NCBI GenBank assembly: GCA_025928215.1
Contig: JAICJW010000054.1
Coordinates: forward strand, 1 to 14,879
Source: Chloroflexia bacterium
GTDB taxonomy: Bacteria > Chloroflexota > Chloroflexia > Thermomicrobiales > JALYUS01
Direction of reading: 5' to 3'
Length of the DNA stretch: 14,879 nucleotides
The notes under the pieces were generated by a model. The model made no database searches, was not told where the DNA came from, and saw only the letters and a program-made list of their open reading frames with translations. The translations under genes and the position numbers were made by a program. Below are positions 1 through 6,528 of this stretch, one piece after another (within the stretch, counting starts at the first letter, position 1; each line of letters begins with the position of its first letter).

Positions 1-706
1 AGAGCGCAATCGCGGCGCCGAGGAGCACGCATCCCGCACCGGCGAGGAGCACGATCATGCCCAAGCCCGGCCGGGCGCCGACGATCTTCAGGACGCTCGC
101 GTTAATCACCGCATTGCTCGTCGGCGACGTCGCCAGCGCGATCCGCGCGCGGATCAAATCGTCAAGGCGCTGGAAGTCGATCAGCGCCAGGGCGAGAGTC
201 GCCAGCGCGCCGCAACCGGCAAGAACGAAGAAGAGTCGCCAGCGATACCGACCGCTGCCGAGGAACACAGCCGCCTGCGTGAGCAGGGCGAGGGCGGCAA
301 TCGCGATCGCCCGCTGCTCCCGCCGCGAACTCGCCCAACCGGCGAGGCCGAAATCGTGGATGTCCCGCTGCACGATGCGCGGCGCGAAGCCGCTGAAGGT
401 CGTCTGACTGCTCGTGCCCCCTCCGCCGCTGCCGCCACCACCGACCCGCTGGGACTGCGCACTCGGCTGCACGACGGAGATCTCGCCCACGGAGAACCAC
501 GGCACGATGAAGAGCGAGAGCACGAGCGCCACGCTCCCCAGCGTGGCGATCATCATACCGGCGCGGATCAGCGCGGCATTCTCTTTGGTCGGCGGCGGGG
601 GGAGCGAGTCGAGGCGGGTGAAATCGACCGGCACCATCGGCGGTGCCGGATAAAGCGGCGGGACGGTCTGGGGGTCGAGCGTGGTGGGATCGGTGGCGAC
701 ATTCAT
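1..706 (-). CDS. Multi-pass membrane protein of unknown function, partial (3' end outside window)
   Basis: I do not recognise a family. The frame stays open from the ATG at 706 to the left edge, giving 235 residues without a stop. Residues 1-45 are Pro-rich and probably cytosolic. Hydrophobic segments lie at about 46-73, 132-150, 156-177 and 213-235, so at least four membrane helices are likely. Between the first two is a soluble loop with a glycine/serine linker (RVGGGGSGGGGTSS, residues 87-100). The start is preceded by GAGGG a few bases upstream. It lies 15 bases downstream of the kinase gene stop, so the two are probably cotranscribed. An alternative ATG at 725 overlaps the kinase stop (ATGA) but opens a different, Arg/Pro-rich frame without membrane helices and looks like a shadow. 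Function cannot be inferred. Confidence 0.75.
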   Translation of the reverse strand, partial: MNVATDPTTLDPQTVPPLYPAPPMVPVDFTRLDSLPPPPTKENAALIRAGMMIATLGSVALVLSLFIVPWFSVGEISVVQPSAQSQRVGGGGSGGGGTSSQTTFSGFAPRIVQRDIHDFGLAGWASSRREQRAIAIAALALLTQAAVFLGSGRYRWRLFFVLAGCGALATLALALIDFQRLDDLIRARIALATSPTSNAVINASVLKIVGARPGLGMIVLLAGAGCVLLGAAIAL

Positions 707-721
707 ACGCGACCCTCGCGT

Positions 722-1753
722 TCATACGACGAGATGTTCGTAGACCTGCTCCAATGATATATCACTTCGCACCGTTTCGGGAGAGAGCAAGGTCAAACTG
801 GCGGCGGACGCGCCGAGCGCAATCGCCTCATCAACGGGAAAGCGGTGCATCAGCCCGCAAATGATCCCCGCCGTCATTGCCGCCCCCGCCCCGCTCTCGT
901 CCACGATCTCTGTCTGGATCGCGGGGACGTGACCGCTCCCCTCGCTCGTTGCATAGACCGCGCCACCGCCACCGAGCGTCACGACAACGATGTCAATCTC
1001 CCACTCCCGCAACGCGAGCGCCGCCGCTTGCGCCTCTTCCAGCGTCCTGATTGTGCAGCCGAGAGCCGCCTCCGCCTCCGCGACATTCGGCGTGAAGAGC
1101 GCGGAACCAGGGATGCTCGGCACGATCCGTTCGATCAATGGCAGCGAGACCGATTCGATGCAGACCGGCACCGCTGCGACGCTACAGATCCGTCGCACGG
1201 CCCGGATCGTCTGCACGGGCAGGTTCGCGTCCATCACGACGATTCCGGCATGGCGCAAGACGCTCCGCGCCTGCCGGACGACGCGCGGCGTGATCCGGCG
1301 CACGATGCCCATGTCGTCAATGCCCATGAGGAGGTCGCCCTCCGGCGCGAGGAGGCCGAGGTACGCACCGGTACGGGCATTGGGAACGGTGGTGATGAGA
1401 TCGGTCGCCACCCCGGCATCGTGCGTGTGCTGGATGACCATGCTACCGAGTAGATCATCCGCGACAGCGGCAATCAGCGTTGTTGGCACATCGAGGCGGG
1501 CGAGATTTTCGGCGATGTTGCGCGCGACGCCGCCGACGCCCATCGTCAGCGCGCCCGCGTTGGACGAACCCTCGAAGACGCGGTCGCTCGTCACGCGCCC
1601 CTTGATGTCGAACCCCGCCGCGCCGATCACGACGACGGTGGGCAGCACGGTATGTTCGTCACCGTCGTCGGGAGCGGTACCCGTGATCGGGATCATCTCG
1701 GTGTTCGCGGGGAGCAGGCTTTCCCACCCCACCGGTCGCTTCCACCGCTCCAT
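722..1753 (-). CDS. PfkB/ribokinase-family carbohydrate or nucleoside kinase, catalytic Asp replaced
   Basis: This 343-residue protein has the ribokinase fold signatures. They are the N-terminal VVVIGAAGFD strand (about 40-49), the GVGGVARNIAENLARL substrate-binding segment (about 72-87), TPNVAEAE (221-228), VVVTLGGGGAVYA (256-268) and the C-terminal anion-hole motif GAG (288-290). Family members phosphorylate sugars or nucleosides with ATP in the cytosol; the N-terminal pattern recalls pseudouridine or ribokinase-like members, but the substrate is not determinable. The oddity is that the motif reads DESGAGAAMTAG, whereas the family normally has GAGD with Asp as catalytic base; codon 881-883 encodes Ala. 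It may be a non-catalytic paralogue or use another base. It carries about 35 extra N-terminal residues before the first strand, so a start at the internal Met20 is possible. GGAG lies just upstream of the chosen ATG. It follows ricT after 87 bases. Confidence 0.88.
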   Translation of the reverse strand: MERWKRPVGWESLLPANTEMIPITGTAPDDGDEHTVLPTVVVIGAAGFDIKGRVTSDRVFEGSSNAGALTMGVGGVARNIAENLARLDVPTTLIAAVADDLLGSMVIQHTHDAGVATDLITTVPNARTGAYLGLLAPEGDLLMGIDDMGIVRRITPRVVRQARSVLRHAGIVVMDANLPVQTIRAVRRICSVAAVPVCIESVSLPLIERIVPSIPGSALFTPNVAEAEAALGCTIRTLEEAQAAALALREWEIDIVVVTLGGGGAVYATSEGSGHVPAIQTEIVDESGAGAAMTAGIICGLMHRFPVDEAIALGASAASLTLLSPETVRSDISLEQVYEHLVV

Positions 1754-1781
1754 CGGCGCTCACTCCGTTCGCTATAGGGCT

Positions 1782-1842
1782 AAGGACTGAGGACTAAGGA
1801 CTTAGTGGATCGTGCCCCTCTTCGTCCTTCGTCCTTCGTCCT
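1782..1842. repeat. Inverted array of AGGACNN heptamers in the ricT-kinase gap
   Basis: The plus strand carries AGGACTG-AGGACTA-AGGACTT (about 1783-1803). After a 16-base gap it carries a three-unit array of the complementary heptamer (1820-1842, units CTTCGTC). The arms can pair over about 20 bases with mismatches. The second arm ends inside the ricT stop codon (1841-1843). There is no clear T-tract, so an intrinsic terminator is only a possibility; a dispersed short repeat or an RNA-processing hairpin is equally plausible. Confidence 0.7.
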
Positions 1843-3451
1843 ATCCCTGCGGCTTGCGTCGGCCACGATTGCGCCGTCGCTTGCGGCGGGTGGCGTCTTC
1901 AGCCGTCTCCGCATGGTGTGGGCCATCCGGCGGCCCAGACGCGGCGACGGTGCCCGGCCCGGTTTCGCCAATCGCGCCGGTCGCGCCGCTCGTTCCCGCC
2001 GGACCCATCGCGGCGGGCGGCGGCCCCTGCCGGGCGGACGGGCCGCCGGTGCGGTCGCTCCCCGTGCTGCCGGAGCGGCGGTCGGCGTTGCCGCCGCGCA
2101 TCGGGCCTGGTGCGGGCGACCTATGGGCAGCATCGCGGCTGGGGCGCTGGCGTTGCGCGGCACTCGCGGTTTGCGGCGCGCCATCGCCCCCACCAGCGAA
2201 GCGGTCGGGGATCGGTGGGGCATCGGCGGCGATCGCTTCGCCCTGCCACTGCCGGTCCGTCGGATCGCCGATCTCCACTTCGGTCGTGCCGCCCGCATCG
2301 AGCGCGACGCGCACGGCCTGCTTTAAGACCTGCACGGCGATCACCCTTCCCTCGCCCTCCGGCGTCGGGAGGCGCTGGCCGATCCGGGGCAGGTTGCGGC
2401 GCAAGGCGACGTACGTATCGTACTCGTACGAGAGGCAGCACAAGAGCCGCCCGCAGACGCCGGAAATCTTCGCCGGGTTCAGGGGCAGATCCTGCTCCTT
2501 CGCCTGCTTGATGCTCGTCGGTGGGTAGTCCGGCAGCCAGGTCGCGCAGCAGAGCGTCAGACCGCACCGCCCGACGCCGCCGAGCAGTCTCGCCTCATCC
2601 CGCGCGCCGACCTGCCGCAACTCGATGCGGGTGCGGAACTCAGAGGCGAGATCGCGCACGAGCGTGCGGAAGTCCACGCGGCTCTCGGAGGTGAAATAGA
2701 AGGTAATGCGCGAGGCGTCGAAGGAGTATTCCGCCGTGACCAGTTTCATCGGCAGGCGCGCGTCCTCGACTTTCTCCGCGCAGACGCGCAGAGCGTGCGC
2801 CGCCTCATCGCCGAGCCGCTCCATGAGTGCCAGCTCGTCCGGCGTAATCATGCGGATGACCGGCTTCAGGGCCTCGGCATTCTTGTTCAGCACGACCTGA
2901 TGGCGTGCGACGAGCACTTTGGCCGCATCCCGGCCGCGCGGCGTCTCGACGACGACCCACTCGCCGACGCGCGGATCGAGGTCCACGGGATCGAAGTAGT
3001 AGAGCTTGCCGCTGTCCGGGAAGCGGACGGCGATCACGGCCTGCGTCCCACCGGGGCCGCCTGTCGCTTCCACGTCCTCGACGCTCATATGTGTGGAGGT
3101 GTCCATCGTGTCGCGGGTCATGCCGCCCGCAGCGGCGGGCGTGGCGCTCCCGTCGTCTTCGTCGTGCTCCCAGTCGTCCGGCAACTGCGGGACGTGATCG
3201 CGGTCGCCCGCGTAGCCCGCCTTCATCAGCGCGCGGTGGACGTTCTCGCGGTCCATCTCTGTCATCGCGGAGACGGGGCAGGAGTGGCAATCGCCGCAAC
3301 TCTCCGCGCCGTCTGCGCTTTTATGCCCGCATCCTCCCCCGCTCGTGCCACCATGGCTGCCGCAGGAGCCGCCGCCACAGCGCTTCTTCCGGTACGCCTC
3401 CGGCGCGACCGGTGTCCAGGTATCGCCCGTGCGCGTGCCTATCTTTGCCAT
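1841..3451 (-). CDS. ricT: RicT/YaaT (PSP1-domain) family protein with extended N- and C-termini
   Basis: The core (about residues 135-400) is a PSP1-domain protein like Bacillus YaaT/RicT, which with RicA and RicF forms an Fe-S/FAD complex stimulating RNase Y-dependent mRNA processing and other phosphorelay functions. The two cysteine clusters typical of the family are present: GRCGLTLCCATWL (C296, C301, C302) and GVCGRLLCCLSYE (C333, C338, C339). At 536 residues it is about twice the length of the Bacillus protein (about 275). The N-terminus adds a Cys/Gly/His-rich stretch (C25, C30, C41, C52, C55, C58) that could bind metal. The C-terminus adds a disordered Pro/Gly segment with collagen-like triplets (483-500) and a strongly basic tail (RRKRRRNRGRRK, 522-533) that could bind RNA. 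The ATG overlaps the end of holB by 13 bases and has no strong own ribosome site, so translation is probably coupled. The holB-ricT order matches Bacillota. Confidence 0.92.
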   Translation of the reverse strand: MAKIGTRTGDTWTPVAPEAYRKKRCGGGSCGSHGGTSGGGCGHKSADGAESCGDCHSCPVSAMTEMDRENVHRALMKAGYAGDRDHVPQLPDDWEHDEDDGSATPAAAGGMTRDTMDTSTHMSVEDVEATGGPGGTQAVIAVRFPDSGKLYYFDPVDLDPRVGEWVVVETPRGRDAAKVLVARHQVVLNKNAEALKPVIRMITPDELALMERLGDEAAHALRVCAEKVEDARLPMKLVTAEYSFDASRITFYFTSESRVDFRTLVRDLASEFRTRIELRQVGARDEARLLGGVGRCGLTLCCATWLPDYPPTSIKQAKEQDLPLNPAKISGVCGRLLCCLSYEYDTYVALRRNLPRIGQRLPTPEGEGRVIAVQVLKQAVRVALDAGGTTEVEIGDPTDRQWQGEAIAADAPPIPDRFAGGGDGAPQTASAAQRQRPSRDAAHRSPAPGPMRGGNADRRSGSTGSDRTGGPSARQGPPPAAMGPAGTSGATGAIGETGPGTVAASGPPDGPHHAETAEDATRRKRRRNRGRRKPQG

Positions 3452-4524
3452 GCAATCACCATCGCTTCCAGCGCCAGGCGGGGATTGACATTGCGATCGA
3501 GCCGGACCACCGCCTCTTCCACCGACGCAAGCGCGGTGAACAGCGTGGGCAGTGGCCGCGCGGCGAGGTTTTCCAGCCGCGCCATCCGTGCCCGGTGCGT
3601 GACGAGATCACGCTGACCGACCGCGATGAGCAGTGCATCGCGCCAACACCCCAACCAGGTATCAAGTTCCGTCATCACGGCGACGCGTTCGTCGCCGCCA
3701 CTTTTCCAGCGCTTTTCCAGCGCGTCAATCGCCCGGAACGGCGCGATGCCGCCCGCCTCCACCATCGCGAGAAACGTCTCCACGCCCTCGCTTTCTCCTG
3801 TTTGCTCCGGCTCCGTGAGCAGATGCAACGCTATGCCCGGCCTGCCCCCCGCCAGCGCGGCCACCCGCGCCGCTGTCTCCGTGTCCGCGCCGTGCTCCGC
3901 GACGAGCCATTCCGCCACGACCGCGCGAGGGAGCGCGTGCATCGCCACCGGCTGGCAGCGCGAGCGGATCGTCGGCAAGACGGCGTCGGCGCTCGGCGCG
4001 ACGAGCAAGAAGAGGACGTGTGCGGGCGGTTCTTCGAGCACCTTCAGGAGCGCCGAAACCGACGCGTCGTTCAGCGCTTCCGCTTCCGCGATCAGGTAGA
4101 CCCGTTTGCGCCCTTCATTGGGCCGCTGGTACGCCTCGTCTTTGAGGTCGCGGATCGTGTCAATGGTGATGCTGGCGTTGCGCGTCCCTTTGCGCTCCGC
4201 CTCCGCTGCCTGCGTCGCCAGCGAAATGACGCGCACATCCGGGTGGATGCCGCGCAGGATGTGGCGGCACGACCGGCAGAGACCGCAGGGCGCGGTCGCA
4301 GCGATCGGCGTGACGCCCGGCTCGATCCGCTCGCAATTGACCGCCATCGCGAGCGCCTGTGCCAATGTCGCCCGCCCCACGCCCGGTGGCCCGGTGAAGA
4401 GGTAGGCATGGCCGAGCGCACCGGTCGCCAGGGCATGCCGCAGGGCATGGACGGCAGCGGTATTGCCCCAGACGGGCCAGCCCGGTACCTGCTCCATCGC
4501 GGGGCTGCCTGCTGACCCGTTCAT
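3439..4524 (-). CDS. holB: DNA polymerase III subunit delta prime (clamp loader)
   Basis: This 361-residue AAA+ protein is the delta-prime subunit of the replication clamp loader, which helps load the sliding clamp onto primed DNA. The sequence shows the AAA+ P-loop region GPPGVGRAT (45-53), with Arg51 in place of the usual Lys. It also shows the zinc module C64...C80-GLC-RSC (C80, C83, C86), the HPD motif (94-96), LLKVLEEPPAH (159-169) and the SRC motif (188-190) characteristic of clamp-loader subunits. The K-to-R change suggests weak or no ATP hydrolysis, as is usual for delta prime, so it is more likely delta prime than the tau/gamma ATPase, which is also longer. The start ATG overlaps the stop of the upstream NERD-like gene (ATGA), and its end overlaps ricT, so it sits mid-operon. 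Confidence 0.93.
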   Translation of the reverse strand: MNGSAGSPAMEQVPGWPVWGNTAAVHALRHALATGALGHAYLFTGPPGVGRATLAQALAMAVNCERIEPGVTPIAATAPCGLCRSCRHILRGIHPDVRVISLATQAAEAERKGTRNASITIDTIRDLKDEAYQRPNEGRKRVYLIAEAEALNDASVSALLKVLEEPPAHVLFLLVAPSADAVLPTIRSRCQPVAMHALPRAVVAEWLVAEHGADTETAARVAALAGGRPGIALHLLTEPEQTGESEGVETFLAMVEAGGIAPFRAIDALEKRWKSGGDERVAVMTELDTWLGCWRDALLIAVGQRDLVTHRARMARLENLAARPLPTLFTALASVEEAVVRLDRNVNPRLALEAMVIAWQR

Positions 4525-5543
4525 CGGCTCTGCCGCTCCCGGCGCTTCACCTTCGCCATCCCACTGGCGGGTACGAGCGGCGAGAGATCGTGCTCCTCTG
4601 CCGCGGGTTCCGGGGTCGCATTGCGGCGTCGCCCCTTGCCGGAAGGTGTCGCCTCCGCGTCGGTGGAGCGCCGGCGTGCCAGCCGTTCCCGCTCGGTGCG
4701 CGCGTTAATGACCTGCTGCGGCGTCGTGGGGCGGGTGCGGGCGGCGCGGCGGGTGGCGGGCGTCGCTTCCGCCTCGACCGGGCCGCGTGGATCAATGTGT
4801 CCCTCGCTCACCGCGCCGCCGGTGGCGATCAGGAAGTCCGCCATCTCCTGCCGCACGTCGTTGGGCAGCACGATTGGCATACCGCGCGTATGCGATTGCA
4901 CCCAGCCGAGCAGTTCGGTCAGTTTGACGGCGGGCGGGTTCGCGTGGTCATCCACGCTCAGCGCGAGGCGCGGCGCAACGAAGACGATCAGGCCGTCCGC
5001 CGGGACATCGGTGGGCCAGCCGCGTTCCGTCGCCTCTGCCGCGAGCGTTTCGAGGAGCGCCTTGCGATCCAGCCCATTTTCTACCGGCGGTTGCCCGAGT
5101 TGCGGCCCGCCCATGCCGATGAAGCGGCCAATCGTGCTCTGGCCGGGCTTGCGGTATTTCGTGCCCCGTACCTCGACGCGCCCGATCACTTCTTTCGTCG
5201 TCATGACCAAGAGGCCCGTCTCGTGAACGAGCACATGATCGAGGGTGCGATTGCCGATGCGCGGGTAATGGATGAGCGTATAGCGGTCGGACAGGCGGCG
5301 CAGCTCCTGATCAACCAACTGGTCGTTACGGACTTTCCGCCCCCACTTCGCGATCCCCTGCAAGCCGGAGTTGAAAAGGACGAAGCCGATCACGACGGCG
5401 GTATAGGCGACGAGCAGGAAGGTGAGATTGCCGAGGAACGAGATTGGCGCGCCAATCAGGAAGAGGAGGATACCGCCGAGCACTTTGAGGCGGCTGAGCC
5501 GTTTGTTCGATTGCACCTGTTCGAGATTCCGCGCGACCAGCAC
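4521..5543 (-). CDS. Membrane-anchored NERD-like domain protein
   Basis: The protein has two hydrophobic segments near the N-terminus (about residues 20-38 and 40-62), then a cytosolic domain resembling the nuclease-related NERD domain. The best-matching stretch is LDHVLVHETGLLVMTTKEVIG (101-121), with D102 and K117 at positions expected for a PD-(D/E)xK-like core. The expected acidic residue of E-x-K is Thr115 here, so nuclease activity is doubtful. Residues about 250-340 are a low-complexity, basic Ala/Thr/Pro/Arg tail. I place the start at GTG 5543, giving 340 residues, because AAGGGAG lies 8 bases upstream. The open frame extends to ATG 5720, but those extra 59 residues are Cys-rich and unlike a membrane-protein N-terminus. 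A second GTG at 5552 has its ribosome site too close. It is the first gene of the holB-ricT operon. Family assignment is moderate. Confidence 0.7.
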   Translation of the reverse strand: MLVARNLEQVQSNKRLSRLKVLGGILLFLIGAPISFLGNLTFLLVAYTAVVIGFVLFNSGLQGIAKWGRKVRNDQLVDQELRRLSDRYTLIHYPRIGNRTLDHVLVHETGLLVMTTKEVIGRVEVRGTKYRKPGQSTIGRFIGMGGPQLGQPPVENGLDRKALLETLAAEATERGWPTDVPADGLIVFVAPRLALSVDDHANPPAVKLTELLGWVQSHTRGMPIVLPNDVRQEMADFLIATGGAVSEGHIDPRGPVEAEATPATRRAARTRPTTPQQVINARTERERLARRRSTDAEATPSGKGRRRNATPEPAAEEHDLSPLVPASGMAKVKRRERQSR

Positions 5544-5551
5544 CGTAAGCA

Positions 5552-5558
5552 CTCCCTT
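5552..5558 (-). promoter_or_regulatory. Ribosome binding site choosing the GTG start at 5543
   Basis: On the minus strand AAGGGAG sits 8 bases before GTG 5543, a standard spacing. No comparable site precedes the in-frame ATG at 5720. Confidence 0.65.
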
Positions 5559-5748
5559 ATCCGGGTGATGCGCATCTCCCCGATTGGCCGGTGCGCGGCA
5601 TCGTACGGCGAAGCCCGCAGAATCGCCGCTGCATGCGAACAGCCAATACGGAGAGCGTTCCGCATATCCCCATGCGCCGTATGGGGCGCAACCGATTGAC
5701 ACAGATGGCAACGTCATCACGCGGAAGCGCGCAACTCTGGGGTTTCAT
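5557..5748 (-). other. Possible leader ORF (63 codons) in the operon 5' region
   Basis: A minus-strand frame from ATG 5748 to TAA 5557 fills most of the leader between the promoter at 5779-5808 and the GTG at 5543. Its stop touches the ribosome site of the downstream gene. It has CAGG just before ATG, closer than ideal. The predicted peptide is rich in Arg and Cys and has no recognisable family. It could be a regulatory leader peptide or chance; I lean towards chance. Confidence 0.2.
5668..5686. promoter_or_regulatory. 19-bp palindrome in the leader of the NERD-like/holB/ricT operon
   Basis: CCCCATGCGCCGTATGGGG has 6-bp perfect arms (CCCCAT/ATGGGG) around a 7-base centre, with further partial symmetry inside. 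It lies about 85 bases downstream of the predicted start of transcription, so it could act as an RNA hairpin or as a protein-binding site. No function is known. Confidence 0.4.
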
Positions 5749-5778
5749 CCTGCTTCCACGGGGGCGTCACGCGCCGCG

Positions 5779-5808
5779 AGTGTAGCACACCGGGGTACGA
5801 CGCGCCAA
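5779..5808 (-). promoter_or_regulatory. Sigma70-type promoter for the NERD-like/holB/ricT operon
   Basis: On the minus strand TTGGCG (5803-5808) is followed after 18 bases by TACACT (5779-5784). A TG motif sits one base before the -10 hexamer (TGCTACACT), as in extended -10 promoters. Predicted transcription start is near 5771, leaving a leader of about 230 nt before GTG 5543. Confidence 0.6.
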
Positions 5809-5816
5809 CACGCTTA

Positions 5817-5845
5817 TTGACGGCCAGAACGGGTACAAATAAACT
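5817..5845 (+). promoter_or_regulatory. Sigma70-type promoter of the toxin-antitoxin/glycosyltransferase operon
   Basis: TTGACG (5817-5822), a 17-base spacer and TAAACT (5840-5845) make a good sigma70 promoter. The start of transcription would be near 5852, about 27 bases before the antitoxin ATG. Its -35 element is only 8 bases from the -35 of the divergent promoter. Confidence 0.65.
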
Positions 5846-5860
5846 GGTCTCAGACTGGTC
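5843..5860. promoter_or_regulatory. Candidate autoregulatory operator of the toxin-antitoxin operon
   Basis: ACTGGTC occurs twice, at 5843-5849 and 5854-5860, 11 bp apart (about one helical turn), and enclosing the small palindrome GTCTCAGAC. The pair overlaps the -10 element and the predicted +1, where Phd/YefM antitoxins usually bind to repress their own operon. Binding is inferred from position only. Confidence 0.4.
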
Positions 5861-5878
5861 GAAAGAAGAGGAGAACCT

Positions 5879-6121
5879 ATGCAAACCGTTGGTGCATATG
5901 AAGCGAAAACGCATCTTGGGCAACTGCTCGACGCTGTCGCAAAAGGGGAAACGATCACCATTACCAGGCACGGCGTCCCTGTTGCGATGCTCGTTCCACC
6001 ATCAGCGGTCGTGCGGCCTCATGTACATGCCATGATTGATGCATGGTTGGAAACGCGGAAGGGCATCACGCTCGGTGATGATCTTACAATCCGCGAGATG
6101 ATTGAGGAAGGTCGCCGGTGA
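5879..6121 (+). CDS. vapB: Phd/YefM-family antitoxin
   Basis: This 80-residue protein starts MQTVGAYEAKTHLGQLLDAV and continues GETITITRHGVPVAMLVP (28-45), the standard Phd/YefM DNA-binding fold. The C-terminal third (about 48-80), with an amphipathic LTIREMIEEGRR end, is the expected toxin-binding tail. Such antitoxins neutralise the partner toxin and repress the operon, more strongly when in complex with it. GGAG lies 6-7 bases upstream of ATG. The stop TGA overlaps the GTG start of the PIN toxin by four bases (GTGA). Base composition here is less GC-rich than in the neighbouring housekeeping genes, consistent with a mobile module, though I have not measured it. The symbol is generic for a PIN-toxin partner. 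Confidence 0.9.
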   Translation: MQTVGAYEAKTHLGQLLDAVAKGETITITRHGVPVAMLVPPSAVVRPHVHAMIDAWLETRKGITLGDDLTIREMIEEGRR

Positions 6122-6528
6122 CGGATTTCGTTCTCGATACCTCTGTCACGATGGCATGGTGCTTCCCCGATGAAGAGACGCCGGAAACGCGCGATCTCTT
6201 CATGCGCATGCCGACAAGTGCGGTGATCGTCCCCGCCATCTGGCCGCGCGAAGTCGCCAATGTCCTGCTCATTGGTGAGCGGCGGCACCGTCTCACACAG
6301 GCTCAGGTGGTACAATTTATGGAACTCTTACAAACATTGGCGATCACCATTGAAGCGGGAGGGGCGATGGAAACACTTGGTTCAGTGGTGGCGATTGGGC
6401 GGCGGCACAATCTCTCCGCATATGATGCATCCTACCTTGAATTGGCGATGCGACAGGGGTTGCCCCTTGCGACGCAAGACACACGACTGCGCGCCGCCGC
6501 CACGCGCGCCGGTGTGCCGCTTCTCTGA
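6118..6528 (+). CDS. vapC: PIN-domain ribonuclease toxin, VapC family
   Basis: The 136-residue protein has the PIN-domain layout. FVLDTSV carries the first metal-binding Asp (D7), WPREVANVL the conserved Glu (E45), LSAYDASYLELA the Asp D103, and PLATQDTRL the last Asp D121. All four acidic residues are present, so an active Mg-dependent RNase is expected; family members typically cut tRNA or rRNA and arrest growth when the antitoxin is lost. The start is GTG at 6118 with GAGGAAGG 5 bases upstream, inside the end of the antitoxin gene. The stop TGA shares one base with the ATG of the following glycosyltransferase gene (TGATG), which is unusual because toxin-antitoxin pairs normally end their own operon. 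Confidence 0.92.
   Translation: MTDFVLDTSVTMAWCFPDEETPETRDLFMRMPTSAVIVPAIWPREVANVLLIGERRHRLTQAQVVQFMELLQTLAITIEAGGAMETLGSVVAIGRRHNLSAYDASYLELAMRQGLPLATQDTRLRAAATRAGVPLL

Noticed and set aside
162..725. Minus-strand frame starting at ATG 725 that overlaps the kinase stop (ATGA)
   Set aside because: The overlap is attractive, but the product is Arg/Pro/His-rich and ends early, whereas the frame from ATG 706 gives clear membrane helices and stays open to the window edge.
3473..3715. Idea that ricT has its own promoter inside holB
   Set aside because: No convincing -35/-10 pair was seen and the genes overlap, so coupled expression is the simpler reading.
2905..4515. A 536-codon plus-strand open frame across holB and ricT
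   Set aside because: It is antisense to two well-recognised genes, its product is an Arg/His-rich string with no domain, and it exists because GC-rich codon use leaves few stops in the opposite strand.
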